Shown: piece after piece, positions 15,291 through 23,846 of the stretch
How the letters are laid out: the number at the start of each line of letters is the position of its first letter
Numbering within the stretch: position 1 is the first letter of the stretch
Source of the DNA: an uncultured Flaviramulus sp.
GTDB taxonomy: Bacteria > Bacteroidota > Bacteroidia > Flavobacteriales > Flavobacteriaceae
DNA: 64,000 nt
Direction of reading: 5' to 3'
Assembly: GCA_947501105.1 (NCBI GenBank)
Contig: CANMUP010000001.1
Span: forward strand, 62,001-126,000
The notes under the pieces: model-generated
What the model saw: only the letters and a program-made list of their open reading frames with translations
Database searches by the model: none
What the model was told of the DNA's origin: nothing
Translations under genes and position numbers: made by a program

Positions 15291-16409
15291 AAGTAAATAT
15301 CCTAAAATTGAACCAATAGCAATAATCCACATCGTCGATATTTTTGTTCCAAACGTAAGATAGCTACAAAGTATAGCAATTAGTATTGTTCTCCAATCTA
15401 CTATTGTATCTATAGTCATAACAACTAGTACCGATAACATTACTGCAACAGCAGCAACATTAACTGCATCAAGAAAATGTCTTAATATTTTTGATTGCCT
15501 CATTCTGGAAATAAAAGGATTCAAAATAAGAACAAATAAAAACGATGGTAAAAAAATTCCGGTTGTGGCTGCAATTGCTCCAGGAAAGCCTAAAAGCTGA
15601 TACCCAATAAATGTAGAAGTTGATAATACAGGCCCAGGAGTAAACTGCCCAACTGCAATAGCGTCAATAAGTTCTGGCCTTGTAAGCCAACCTCTAGAAA
15701 CTAATTCAGCATCTAAATATGCGAATAACACATAACCACTACCGTATAAAATAGCGCCAACTTTTAAAAACATTAAAAACACTTTTAGAGAAGATAATTT
15801 CACTACAGTTTCACTAACCGCAAGGCTCAATAGAATAGGTGAAATACTTAATGTTTTATTTTGAATACGTTCTTTTAAATAAAAATATCCCATTCCAAAA
15901 ACGCCAGCCAATAATAGGGCCAATACTTCATTTACTCCAAGCAAACTAACCACTAATACTATAATGCCTAAAACAGCCAATTCGGTACTTTTAATTGCTT
16001 TTTTACTTAGCTTAATTATTGCTGATGCTATAATGGCTAATACTGCAGGTTTAATACCAATAATAAATGGTTTTACTTCTGGTAACTCGCCATATTTAAC
16101 ATACAAATATGCTAAAAGCCCTGTAATTATAATTGCAGGGAAAATAAAACAAATTCCAGCCACAAAAAGCCCTTTTCTTCCTGCGCGCTCATAACCGCAA
16201 TGCATAGTCATTTCGGTCGAATTTGGTCCAGGAATTAAATTAGTAGCGCCAATAATATCGAGAAAATAGTCGCGTGTCATCCATTGGCGTTTCACAACTA
16301 TCTCTTCTTCCATTAAAGCAATATGGGCAGCTGGTCCACCAAATGCAAAACAACCTAGTTTAAAAAAAACCTGCGCTACTTCTTTAAGCTTGTTTTTTTG
16401 AGTTGGCAT
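15279..16409 (-). CDS. chrA: chromate transporter, two-domain CHR family
   Basis: A 376-residue membrane protein with two homologous halves. Each starts with a conserved amphipathic segment: VFFKLGCFAFGGPAAHIALM with ATNLIPGPNSTEMTMHCGY, then FLKVGAILYGSGYVLFAYLD with AVGQFTPGPVLSTSTFIGY. These F-x-G-(G/S)-G and PGP motifs define the CHR family, which exports chromate as a sulfate analogue, although many members are uncharacterised. It is the last gene of a reverse-strand set RDD - cytosine deaminase - chrA with small gaps (2 and 46 bp). Confidence 0.9.
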   Translation of the reverse strand: MPTQKNKLKEVAQVFFKLGCFAFGGPAAHIALMEEEIVVKRQWMTRDYFLDIIGATNLIPGPNSTEMTMHCGYERAGRKGLFVAGICFIFPAIIITGLLAYLYVKYGELPEVKPFIIGIKPAVLAIIASAIIKLSKKAIKSTELAVLGIIVLVVSLLGVNEVLALLLAGVFGMGYFYLKERIQNKTLSISPILLSLAVSETVVKLSSLKVFLMFLKVGAILYGSGYVLFAYLDAELVSRGWLTRPELIDAIAVGQFTPGPVLSTSTFIGYQLLGFPGAIAATTGIFLPSFLFVLILNPFISRMRQSKILRHFLDAVNVAAVAVMLSVLVVMTIDTIVDWRTILIAILCSYLTFGTKISTMWIIAIGSILGYLLLLF

Positions 16410-16455
16410 TCTTATAAAAAATTTTTGATTTTATTAAAATGAATATGTTTTATTA

Positions 16456-16893
16456 TTACTCTCCAATATCCTCATTCCATAATTCAGAGTTCTTCGATAT
16501 AAAGGATTCCATAAGTTCAATACATACTTTATTATTTACAACCTCAACAGTAACTCCTCGAGATTTCAATAGAGATTCATCACCAAGAAATGTTTTGTTC
16601 TCACCAATAACAACTTTTGGAATACCATACAATAAAATAGCTCCAGAACACATTGAGCACGGCGATAATGTTGTATACAAAGTACATGCGGTATAAACGC
16701 TTACTGGTTGTCTTCCTGCGTTTTCAAAGGCATCCATTTCGCCATGTAAAACTACGCTACCATTTTGTATTCTTTTATTGTGACCCCTTCCTATTATTTT
16801 TCCTTTATAGACTATAACAGACCCAATAGGAATGCCACCTTCACTCAGCCCTTTTTTAGCTTCTTCAATTGCAGCTTCTAAAAATTTATCCAT
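16456..16893 (-). CDS. cytosine deaminase, yeast FCY1-type
   Basis: A 145-residue zinc deaminase converting cytosine to uracil for pyrimidine salvage. Zinc ligands are in LHGEMDAFENAGR (HGE, about residue 60) and SPCSMCSGAILLYGIPKVV (PCxxC, about 92-95). The full length follows the yeast Fcy1 layout: GGIPIGSVIV, GRGHNKRIQNGSVVLHGE, TLYTTLSPCSMCSGA, GENKTF, and the C-terminal WNEDIGE, where Fcy1 ends in WFEDIGE and this Trp closes the active site. This is unlike bacterial CodA (amidohydrolase fold) and more specific than a general guanine deaminase. The start lies 2 bp after the RDD gene stop, suggesting coupling. Confidence 0.85.
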   Translation of the reverse strand: MDKFLEAAIEEAKKGLSEGGIPIGSVIVYKGKIIGRGHNKRIQNGSVVLHGEMDAFENAGRQPVSVYTACTLYTTLSPCSMCSGAILLYGIPKVVIGENKTFLGDESLLKSRGVTVEVVNNKVCIELMESFISKNSELWNEDIGE

Positions 16894-16895
16894 TT

Positions 16896-17396
16896 TTATT
16901 CTTGTAAAACACCTATTTGGTCTAACTCGCTTTGAGCATTCTTTTTGGCTTTAAATTTTTTCTCATCAACAACATAAGTGTTTGACATTGAATCGTGCCA
17001 ACCTTTTCCTTCTGCTCCTAAAAAAGAAAAAGCTTCAAAAGGAATTAGCCTACATAAGCTTCTTAATAAAATATCTTGAAAACTAGGTTTACTTCCATCT
17101 TCTAAAACAACAATAGTTTTACTAATAAACTTGCCTAAAGTTTTTTGAAATAATACTTCAAATGTACTGAAGTATAAAAGTATTATTATAGCCCCAAAAA
17201 CTAAACTTTCTAAAGTGTCCATTGTTACAATATAGTCTAATACTCCAGAGGCCCCCAGAAGCTCTAATATTCCTAAAAATATTCCAACTATAAAAGAAAA
17301 AAGATAATAGCCTATAGAGTCTATTATCATATTTATTATTCGTTTTTCTTTACTTGCGTATAAATCTGGAGTAACTCTAAAATTTTGATTATTCAT
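16896..17396 (-). CDS. RDD family membrane protein
   Basis: A 166-residue protein with three predicted membrane segments (YYLFSFIVGIFLGILELLG, LESLVFGAIIILLYFSTF and a weaker third near the C-terminal part) and RDD-type features: charged pair before the first helix (SKEKRIINMIIDSIGYY, here R-I-I-N-M-I-I-D), FQKTLGKFISKTIVV, and LLRSLCRLIPFEAF. RDD proteins are a loosely defined transporter-like family; some may move ions. It heads the reverse-strand set with cytosine deaminase and chrA. Function unassigned. Confidence 0.8.
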   Translation of the reverse strand: MNNQNFRVTPDLYASKEKRIINMIIDSIGYYLFSFIVGIFLGILELLGASGVLDYIVTMDTLESLVFGAIIILLYFSTFEVLFQKTLGKFISKTIVVLEDGSKPSFQDILLRSLCRLIPFEAFSFLGAEGKGWHDSMSNTYVVDEKKFKAKKNAQSELDQIGVLQE

Positions 17397-17454
17397 AAAT
17401 GGTTGGTTTAATTATAGCCTAAAAATAGCTTTTTTTAATCAACATTCGATAAAT

Positions 17455-17483
17455 AAAAAACCATCTCAATAGAGATGGTCTTT
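17455..17483 (-). terminator. rho-independent terminator after nrdA
   Basis: On the reverse strand CCATCTC and GAGATGG form a stem followed by a T-run (A-run 17455-17460 on the forward strand). Confidence 0.85.
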
Positions 17484-17494
17484 AAAAATTTGGG

Positions 17495-17514
17495 GTTCCC
17501 CCTTTCGAGGGAAC
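17495..17514 (-). other. hairpin in the nrdA 3' untranslated region
   Basis: GTTCCC (17495-17500) and GGGAAC (17509-17514) are inverted repeats inside a GGG...CCC frame, between the nrdA stop and the terminator. It may protect the 3' end or be a small dispersed palindrome. Confidence 0.5.
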
Positions 17515-17535
17515 AAACCCAATATTTATTTGCTT

Positions 17536-20019
17536 TTAAGATCCGCACATTAAACAATCATCTCCTTCTCCTGCTTTTGCTTGTGCAATAAGCGCTTTCA
17601 TCTCATCAGCAGACATAGGCTCAACTTCTGGCTTGCTTTGTTGTGCAAATTTAGCTGCATTTTGAGCTGCTAACTTCTTTTTCTTTGCTTCTTCTTGTTG
17701 AGCAACAACATTATCAACCTCAACAGTTTCAGCAACTGGTTCTTCTTTCTTTGTAGTATCTAAAGTAAACTTAATGGCATCAACCGCACTTTTAGTACGT
17801 AAATAGTACATCCCAGTTTTTAAACCACTTTTCCATGCATAAAAATGCATCGACGTTAATTTTGCCATGGTAGCACCTTCTAAAAACAAGTTAAGCGATT
17901 GAGACTGATCTATAAAATACCCTCTTTGGCGAGACATATCTATAATATCTTTCATGCTCAACTCCCAAACTGTTTTATATAAATCTTTAATATCCTGAGG
18001 AATAATATCAATGTGTTGCACTGAACCATTTGCTCTCATAATAGCTTGCTTTAAGTTATCATCCCAAAGCCCTAATTCTACTAAATCCTCTAATAAATGT
18101 TTGTTAACAACAATAAACTCTCCAGATAACACACGACGCGTGTAAATGTTTGATGTATAAGGTTCAAAGCATTCATTATTTCCAAGAATTTGAGATGTTG
18201 ATGCCGTTGGCATTGGCGCTACTAATAACGAGTTACGCACACCATTTTTAAGCACTTGCTTGCGTAGTTTTGCCCAATCCCAATTACCACTTAATTCATC
18301 ATCTTTAATATTCCAAAGGTTATGTTGAAAATCTCCTTTACTAATAGGCGATCCTTCATAAGTTTGATAAGGTCCATCTGCTTTTGCCTCTTCCATACTT
18401 GCTGTAACAGCAGCGAAATAAAGGGTTTCAAAAATATCTTGATTTAATTTTTTTGCCTCATCACTTGTAAAAGGCATACGTAATTGAATAAAGGTATCAG
18501 CTAACCCTTGAACACCTAAACCAATAGGACGATGCTTCAAATTTGAATATTCTGCTTCAACAACAGGATAATAATTTCTATCAATAACTCTGTTTAAGTT
18601 TTTGGTTACTCGTTTTGTAATACGGAATAATTCTTTATGATCAAACTCTCCATTCTTAACAAACATTGGTAAAGCTATTGAAGCTAAATTACATACTGCA
18701 ACCTCATCTGGAGCTGTATACTCCATAATCTCTGTACATAAGTTTGAAGAACGAATAGTACCTAAATTTTGTTGATTAGATTTACGGTTTGCCGCATCTT
18801 TATACAACATATATGGTGTTCCTGTTTCAATTTGAGATTCTAATATTTTTTCCCAAAGTTCACGTGCTTTAATCGTTTTACGCCCTTTTCCTTCGGCTTC
18901 ATATTTAGTATATAAAGCTTCAAAAGCTTCACTATGTACCTCATCTAATCCTGGACATTCGTTAGGACACATTAATGTCCATTCGCTATCTTCTTGTACA
19001 CGCTTCATAAATAAATCAGATGTCCACATGGCATAAAATAAATCGCGCGCACGCATTTCTTCTTTACCATGATTCTTTTTTAAATCAAGAAAATCAAAAA
19101 TATCGGCATGCCAAGTTTCAATATAAATAGCAAAACTTCCTTTACGCTTTCCGCCTCCTTGATCTACATAACGCGCTGTATCGTTAAATACTTGCAACAT
19201 AGGAACAATACCGTTTGATGTTCCATTTGTTCCAGCAATATAACTACCTGTTGCGCGAACATTGTGTATTGCTAACCCAATTCCTCCTGCAGATTGTGAT
19301 ATTTTTGCAGTTTGTTTTAGTGTATCATAAATACCATCAATACTATCCTCTTTCATGGTTAAAAGGAAACATGATGACATTTGAGGTTTTGGTGTACCTG
19401 AATTAAATAATGTTGGTGTAGCGTGTGTAAAATATTTTTTAGACATTAACTCATAAGTTTCAATGGCTGCATCTAAATCATTTAAATGAATCCCTATTGA
19501 AACACGCATAAGCATATGTTGTGGGCGCTCAGCAATTTCTCCATTAAGTTTTAATAAGTATGAACGTTCTAAGGTTTTAAATCCAAAATAATCGTATCCA
19601 AAATCGCGATTATAAATAATTGTAGAATCTAATCTATCTTTATTATCCATAATCACTTTATAAACCTCATCAGATAAAAGTGGTGCATCTTTTCCTGTTC
19701 TAGGATTTACATAGGTATAAAGGTCATGCATTACCTCACTAAACGTTTTTTTTGTGTTTTTGTGTAAGTTAGACACCGAAACTCTAGCGGCTAAACGTGC
19801 GTAGTCTGGATGCGCTGTCGTCATAGTTGCAGCAACTTCTGCAGCAAGATTATCAAGTTCGCTAGTAGTAACACCGTCGTACAAACCTTCGATTACACGC
19901 ATAGCCACTTTTAATGGATCTACCAGTTCGTTAAGGCCATAACATAACTTTCTTACTCTAGCTGTAATCTTGTCGAACATGATTTGTTCTTTTCTGCCGT
20001 CTCTTTTTACTACATACAT
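17536..20019 (-). CDS. nrdA: class Ia ribonucleoside-diphosphate reductase, alpha subunit
   Basis: The catalytic subunit of aerobic ribonucleotide reductase (about 827 residues). An N-terminal ATP-cone ([17 protein letters not shown] through about 90) gives allosteric activity control. The barrel carries [20 protein letters not shown], the thiyl-radical region [11 protein letters not shown] (Cys and Glu), and [20 protein letters not shown]. The C-terminal GDDCLMCGS holds the CxxC pair that re-reduces the active site. The sequence resembles eukaryotic R1, as known for Bacteroidota. An in-frame start 11 codons upstream exists, but ATG 20019 begins the usual N-terminus. nrdB lies 199 bp upstream on the same strand. 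Confidence 0.95.
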   Translation of the reverse strand: MYVVKRDGRKEQIMFDKITARVRKLCYGLNELVDPLKVAMRVIEGLYDGVTTSELDNLAAEVAATMTTAHPDYARLAARVSVSNLHKNTKKTFSEVMHDLYTYVNPRTGKDAPLLSDEVYKVIMDNKDRLDSTIIYNRDFGYDYFGFKTLERSYLLKLNGEIAERPQHMLMRVSIGIHLNDLDAAIETYELMSKKYFTHATPTLFNSGTPKPQMSSCFLLTMKEDSIDGIYDTLKQTAKISQSAGGIGLAIHNVRATGSYIAGTNGTSNGIVPMLQVFNDTARYVDQGGGKRKGSFAIYIETWHADIFDFLDLKKNHGKEEMRARDLFYAMWTSDLFMKRVQEDSEWTLMCPNECPGLDEVHSEAFEALYTKYEAEGKGRKTIKARELWEKILESQIETGTPYMLYKDAANRKSNQQNLGTIRSSNLCTEIMEYTAPDEVAVCNLASIALPMFVKNGEFDHKELFRITKRVTKNLNRVIDRNYYPVVEAEYSNLKHRPIGLGVQGLADTFIQLRMPFTSDEAKKLNQDIFETLYFAAVTASMEEAKADGPYQTYEGSPISKGDFQHNLWNIKDDELSGNWDWAKLRKQVLKNGVRNSLLVAPMPTASTSQILGNNECFEPYTSNIYTRRVLSGEFIVVNKHLLEDLVELGLWDDNLKQAIMRANGSVQHIDIIPQDIKDLYKTVWELSMKDIIDMSRQRGYFIDQSQSLNLFLEGATMAKLTSMHFYAWKSGLKTGMYYLRTKSAVDAIKFTLDTTKKEEPVAETVEVDNVVAQQEEAKKKKLAAQNAAKFAQQSKPEVEPMSADEMKALIAQAKAGEGDDCLMCGS

Positions 20020-20159
20020 AATTTTTACACGTTTTAAGTTTTTCTGATACACCTTCAGAAAAATGGTTAGTTGGATATTCTAATATTTGAAACTAATGGT
20101 TAGCTAGCCTCAAAATCAGTTAATTAAAAAATATTTACTTATTTATTGAAAATCGATTC

Positions 20160-20177
20160 TCTTTTAGGGTTAAAAGA
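20160..20177 (-). other. hairpin between nrdB and nrdA
   Basis: TCTTTTA and TAAAAGA form a 7-bp stem around GGGT, 42 bp after the nrdB stop. There is no T-run, so read-through into nrdA is likely; it could tune the subunit ratio. Confidence 0.4.
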
Positions 20178-20218
20178 TCACGAAACACTTCTTTTGTTGT
20201 TTTAAATTGATTTCTTAT

Positions 20219-21199
20219 TTAGAAATCTTCATCAAAGCTAAATTTATTCTCGTCGTCTTCTTTATTAAGAACACCTGCTTTTTGATATTCAGACACTCGT
20301 TTCTCAAAGAAATTAGTTTTTCCTTGCAACGAAATCATATCCATAAAGTCGAATGGATTTGTTGAGTTGTAAACCTTATCACAACCAAACTCTCCTAACA
20401 ATCTATCTGTAACAAACTCCAAATATTGTGTCATTAACTTCGCATTCATTCCTATTAAACTTGCAGGAAGTGATTCTGTAATGAATGAGCGCTCAATATC
20501 TAAAGCATCTGTTAATATTTGAGTAATTCTATCTTTTGGCACTTTATTTACAATATGATTTTCATGTAAATGCACAGCAAAATCACAATGTAGACCTTCG
20601 TCTCTTGAAATAAGTTCGTTAGAGAATGTTAACCCTGGTAATAAACCACGTTTTTTAAGCCAGAAAATAGAGCAAAAACTTCCTGAGAAAAATATACCTT
20701 CAACGGCAGCAAATGCTATTAAACGTTCTGCAAAACTCGGTGAATCTATCCATTGTAATGCCCAATCTGCTTTTTCCTTAATAGCTGGAAATACTTCAAT
20801 GGCATTAAATAATGCGTCTTTTTCTTTATCGTCTTTTACATAAGTATCAATTAACAATGAATACACTTCAGAATGAATATTTTCCATCATGATTTGAAAA
20901 CCATAAAAGAATTTAGCTTCTGAATATTGTACTTCAGATACAAAATTTTCAGCTAAATTTTCATTTACAATACCATCTGAAGCAGCAAAAAATGCTAAAA
21001 CATGTTTGATAAAATAACGTTCATCATCATTCAATTTATTATTCCAATCGTTAAGATCTTGATGCAAATCAATTTCTTCAGCGGTCCAAATACTAGCTTC
21101 TTGCTTTTTATACCATTCCCAAATATCATGATGTTGAATCGGAAAAATAACAAAACGATCTTTGTTTTCTTGTAAAATGGGTTCAATAGCTTGAGACAT
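20219..21199 (-). CDS. nrdB: class Ia ribonucleoside-diphosphate reductase, beta subunit
   Basis: The 326-residue radical-generating subunit. Di-iron ligands appear in [26 protein letters not shown] (E-x-x-H plus the Tyr that carries the radical), [14 protein letters not shown] and [11 protein letters not shown] (E-x-x-H). The stretch [17 protein letters not shown] is almost the same as in animal R2, placing it in the eukaryote-like NrdB group. The acidic aromatic tail FSFDEDF is the docking peptide for the alpha subunit. It precedes nrdA on the same strand, and a 418-bp upstream gap leaves room for regulation. Confidence 0.95.
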   Translation of the reverse strand: MSQAIEPILQENKDRFVIFPIQHHDIWEWYKKQEASIWTAEEIDLHQDLNDWNNKLNDDERYFIKHVLAFFAASDGIVNENLAENFVSEVQYSEAKFFYGFQIMMENIHSEVYSLLIDTYVKDDKEKDALFNAIEVFPAIKEKADWALQWIDSPSFAERLIAFAAVEGIFFSGSFCSIFWLKKRGLLPGLTFSNELISRDEGLHCDFAVHLHENHIVNKVPKDRITQILTDALDIERSFITESLPASLIGMNAKLMTQYLEFVTDRLLGEFGCDKVYNSTNPFDFMDMISLQGKTNFFEKRVSEYQKAGVLNKEDDENKFSFDEDF

Positions 21200-21617
21200 T
21201 GTTTTTTTGTTTTTTTAATAAAAATTTGACGAAAATTTACTTTGATTTCGGGATAACAAAGATTGCAAAATGATTGACATGTTTTAAGAAATTTAATGAA
21301 ACCTTTTCAACAAGTTTTTAACAATGAGAAAATACTACAAAAAATGCATATGTTTTTTGTGATATTTTTAAATTGCTGATTATCAGTTATTTATGAAGTT
21401 TTTATTTAAAAAGAAAAATCTTATTTTTTTGAATAGAACCCCTATAAAACCGCTTGGTTTGCGATGTTTTTTGAGAAGATTTTATTTAGAAAAAATTAAA
21501 TCTTTTTCAAAAATTTAAAGTTACTTTGGTAGAAATAAGCGAAACTCAATGAATCAGTATTTATAAAGTTATAGATTCTTTAATAATTAGCTTAATATTA
21601 TTTAAAAATAGAGTTTA
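21200..21617. other. gene-free region upstream of nrdB
   Basis: No gene is seen. Notable are a long palindrome at 21337-21360, two tandem TTTTnAACAA motifs about 12 bp apart near 21303-21324, and a small hairpin AAACC-gctt-GGTTT at 21447-21460. These may be control sites for nrdBA; the motifs vaguely recall DnaA-like sequences but do not match TTATnCACA well. Confidence 0.5.
21337..21360. promoter_or_regulatory. 24-bp palindrome upstream of nrdB
   Basis: ACAAAAAA (21337-21344) and TTTTTTGT (21353-21360) are perfect inverted arms around TGCATATG, about 140-160 bp upstream of the nrdB start on its strand. Symmetry suggests a dimeric regulator; an A/T-rich hairpin is the alternative. No NrdR-box identity is claimed. 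Confidence 0.4.
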
Positions 21618-22184
21618 TTACTTATGCTTTTCAGCAACCTTTTCTAATTCTGCATACCAATCTTCTCCAAACTTTCTTATTAAAGCTTCTTTTACAAATT
21701 TGTACACAGGGACCTGAAGTTCTTTCCCAAGTGTACAAGCATCATCGCAAATCTCCCATTTATTATAATTTACAGCAGAGAATTCAGAATATTCCTTTAC
21801 ACGAATTGGATATAAATGACAAGACACTGGTTTTTTCCAAGATATTTCACCTTGGTTATACGCTTCTTCAATACCACAAAGCGCCGTGTTTTTTTCATCA
21901 AAAATTACATAAGCACAATCGGCATTATTAATTAAAGGGGTTTCAAGATCGCCAAAATCAGTAATAATATGTGTTCCTTGTTGCTCAATAGCTTCAATCC
22001 CTTGCTTTCTTAAAAAGGGTTTTACTTTAGGGTAAATATCTTTTAGAATTTGAGTTTCTTCTTTATTAAGTGGTGCTCCAGCATCTCCGTCAATACAACA
22101 GGCTCCTTTACATGCTGATAAATTGCATACAAAGTCTTTTTCTATAATATCTTCTGAAACTATGGTTTTACCTAATTGAAACAT
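21618..22184 (-). CDS. DUF3109 family cysteine-rich protein
   Basis: A 188-residue protein with clustered cysteines: FVCNLSACKGACCIDGDAGAP near the N-terminus (C-x4-C-x3-CC), NADCAYV, TALCGIEEA, PVSCHLYPIRV and WEICDDACTLGK. This is the DUF3109 pattern, related to the YkgJ-type zinc/iron-binding domains. The conserved cysteines probably bind a metal or iron-sulfur cluster; no activity is established. A -7 element TATTTTTG lies 23 bases upstream. Confidence 0.85.
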   Translation of the reverse strand: MFQLGKTIVSEDIIEKDFVCNLSACKGACCIDGDAGAPLNKEETQILKDIYPKVKPFLRKQGIEAIEQQGTHIITDFGDLETPLINNADCAYVIFDEKNTALCGIEEAYNQGEISWKKPVSCHLYPIRVKEYSEFSAVNYNKWEICDDACTLGKELQVPVYKFVKEALIRKFGEDWYAELEKVAEKHK

Positions 22185-22207
22185 GCTTTTGAACTAAAAA
22201 TTTAGCA

Positions 22208-22215
22208 CAAAAATA
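22208..22215 (-). promoter_or_regulatory. -7 promoter element (TATTTTTG)
   Basis: Reverse-strand TAnnTTTG match before the DUF3109 gene. A palindrome CTCGAT-a-ATCGAG (22227-22239) covers the region where a -33 box would be. Confidence 0.45.
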
Positions 22216-22356
22216 GAGAAACTTTACTCGATAATCGAGATTTACATGCTTCGAAATCTGCCTCGGAAATTTTAATGCTTTTCCTTATAATAATCTTACG
22301 ACCTTGGTTTAATATAGTTTACTTTAATTTAATGTTATAAATCGGTTATAATCATC

Positions 22357-22364
22357 TACTTTTG
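22357..22364 (+). promoter_or_regulatory. -7 promoter element of the marC operon (TACTTTTG)
   Basis: Exact TAnnTTTG match 23 bases before the ATG at 22388. Confidence 0.55.
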
Positions 22365-22387
22365 CGGAAAAAGTAAAACTAAAACGC

Positions 22388-22975
22388 ATGCAACTCAATT
22401 TTAAAGAAATTTTCACTGCTTTTATGGTGTTATTTGCAGTGATTGATATTATAGGAAACATTCCTATTGTTATTGATTTACGGAAAAAAGCAGGACATAT
22501 ACAAAGCGAAAAAGCTTCAATTATTGCTGGAATAATCTTAATTGTATTCTTGTTTTTAGGAAAAAGTATTTTAAATCTTATTGGTATAGATGTGAATTCG
22601 TTTGCAGTCGCCGGTGCGTTTATTTTATTTTTTATTGCCTTAGAAATGATTTTAGGTATTACGCTTTACAAACAAGATGAAAATGCATCAATGACTACTG
22701 CTGTTTTTCCTCTAGCGTTTCCATTAATTGCTGGACCAGGAAGCTTAACAACTTTGCTGTCTTTAAGAGCGGAATTTAGAACAGAAAATATCATTATTGC
22801 TGTTTTAATGAATGTTATTATTATTTATATTGTGCTCAAAACATCTTCAAAAATTGAACGAGTAATAGGGCAAAACGGTATTAACATTATTCGTAAAATA
22901 TTTGGAGTTATACTATTAGCTATAGCAGTAAAATTATTTGCTCATAATATAAAAGCTTTATTTGATATTGCTTAG
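22388..22975 (+). CDS. MarC family integral membrane protein
   Basis: A 195-residue protein with six hydrophobic segments (FTAFMVLFAVIDIIGNIPIV, IIAGIILIVFLFLGKSIL, AVAGAFILFFIALEMILGI, PLAFPLIAGPGSLTTLL, NIIIAVLMNVIIIYIVL, IFGVILLAIAVKLF). FPLAFPLIAGPGSLTT is the MarC/UPF0056 signature. Despite the name there is no proven link to multidrug resistance; transport substrate unknown. It is the first gene of an operon with a small membrane protein and a flavoprotein. Confidence 0.88.
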   Translation: MQLNFKEIFTAFMVLFAVIDIIGNIPIVIDLRKKAGHIQSEKASIIAGIILIVFLFLGKSILNLIGIDVNSFAVAGAFILFFIALEMILGITLYKQDENASMTTAVFPLAFPLIAGPGSLTTLLSLRAEFRTENIIIAVLMNVIIIYIVLKTSSKIERVIGQNGINIIRKIFGVILLAIAVKLFAHNIKALFDIA

Positions 22976-23029
22976 CTCATAATGGTATTTGACAAACAAA
23001 CTTTATTGTAAAACAGTAAATAAAAACAC

Positions 23030-23233
23030 ATGAAAATATTAACCATATTACTTAGCGTTATTGCTTTAGGGCTGATTATTTTTAACTTTACAAAAGTAGA
23101 TCTTAATGCCCCTTTTGAAGGCGATAGCATGATTGCTTTAATAACCATTGTAGCGTCCTTTTGCGTTATTATAATGATGAGCATTTTAAGAGTTTCAAAA
23201 CGTATTGAACAAAAAACAAAAGGACACAAATAA
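23030..23233 (+). CDS. small two-helix membrane protein
   Basis: A 67-residue protein with two membrane segments (LTILLSVIALGLIIFNF and MIALITIVASFCVIIMMSIL) and a basic tail (RVSKRIEQKTKGHK). The stop TAA shares its last base with the ATG of the next gene (TAATG), implying coupled translation. No family recognised beyond short hypothetical membrane proteins. Confidence 0.65.
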   Translation: MKILTILLSVIALGLIIFNFTKVDLNAPFEGDSMIALITIVASFCVIIMMSILRVSKRIEQKTKGHK

Positions 23234-23838
23234 TGTTCGACGCTTTAATTATTGGTGGTGGCGCAGCGGGTTTATCTTGTGCTTTGGTTTTGGGGTCTGC
23301 AAAAAACAAACCCTTTGCTGAAAACAAGCAAATTGCTATTATAACGCATCAAAAAACATCGCATTTACAAACGGCGTTATTTAATAATGTATTGGGCTTA
23401 ACTCCAGAAACTACGGGAGCATCTATTTTAGAAAGTGGCAAAAAGCAATTGTACGACTTATACCCACATATTGAGCAAATTGAAAACGAAAAAGTCTGCG
23501 TTATTTCAAAATCTGCAAACGGATTTAACGTTGAAACCAACAAAAACATTTATCAATCTAAATTAGTAGTTATCGCAGTTGGTTATACTAATTTAATGAC
23601 TATTAAAGGTTTAGAGCAATATATAGAACCGCATCCAAGAACAGCGATTGAAAAAGACCGTATTTGGCTAAAAAACACTAATCATTTAATTGAAGAAAAC
23701 CTATATGTTGCTGGTACTTTAGCAGGGTGGCGCAGTCAGTTTGCCATAGCTTCTGGAAGTGGCGCGCATGTAGCTACCGATGTTTTAACGCTTTGGAACA
23801 ATGGCAAGCACACTAAGGTGCATGATAAGGTAGTTTAA
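23233..23838 (+). CDS. short thioredoxin-reductase-like FAD-binding protein
   Basis: A 201-residue flavoprotein with the N-terminal FAD-binding motif ALIIGGGAAGLSCALVLGS and the C-terminal FAD segment NLYVAGTLAGWRSQFAIASGSGAHVA, as in the thioredoxin reductase superfamily. It lacks the inserted NAD(P)H domain and the redox CxxC, so it is only the FAD half. Such half-size proteins occur widely in Bacteroidota and their partner is unknown. It overlaps the preceding gene by one base and meets the S41 protease gene convergently 8 bp on. Confidence 0.75.
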   Translation: MFDALIIGGGAAGLSCALVLGSAKNKPFAENKQIAIITHQKTSHLQTALFNNVLGLTPETTGASILESGKKQLYDLYPHIEQIENEKVCVISKSANGFNVETNKNIYQSKLVVIAVGYTNLMTIKGLEQYIEPHPRTAIEKDRIWLKNTNHLIEENLYVAGTLAGWRSQFAIASGSGAHVATDVLTLWNNGKHTKVHDKVV

Positions 23839-23846
23839 AAATGTAA

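Noticed and set aside
21303-21324. DnaA boxes upstream of nrdB
   Set aside because: The two TTTTnAACAA motifs do not match TTATnCACA closely enough to claim.
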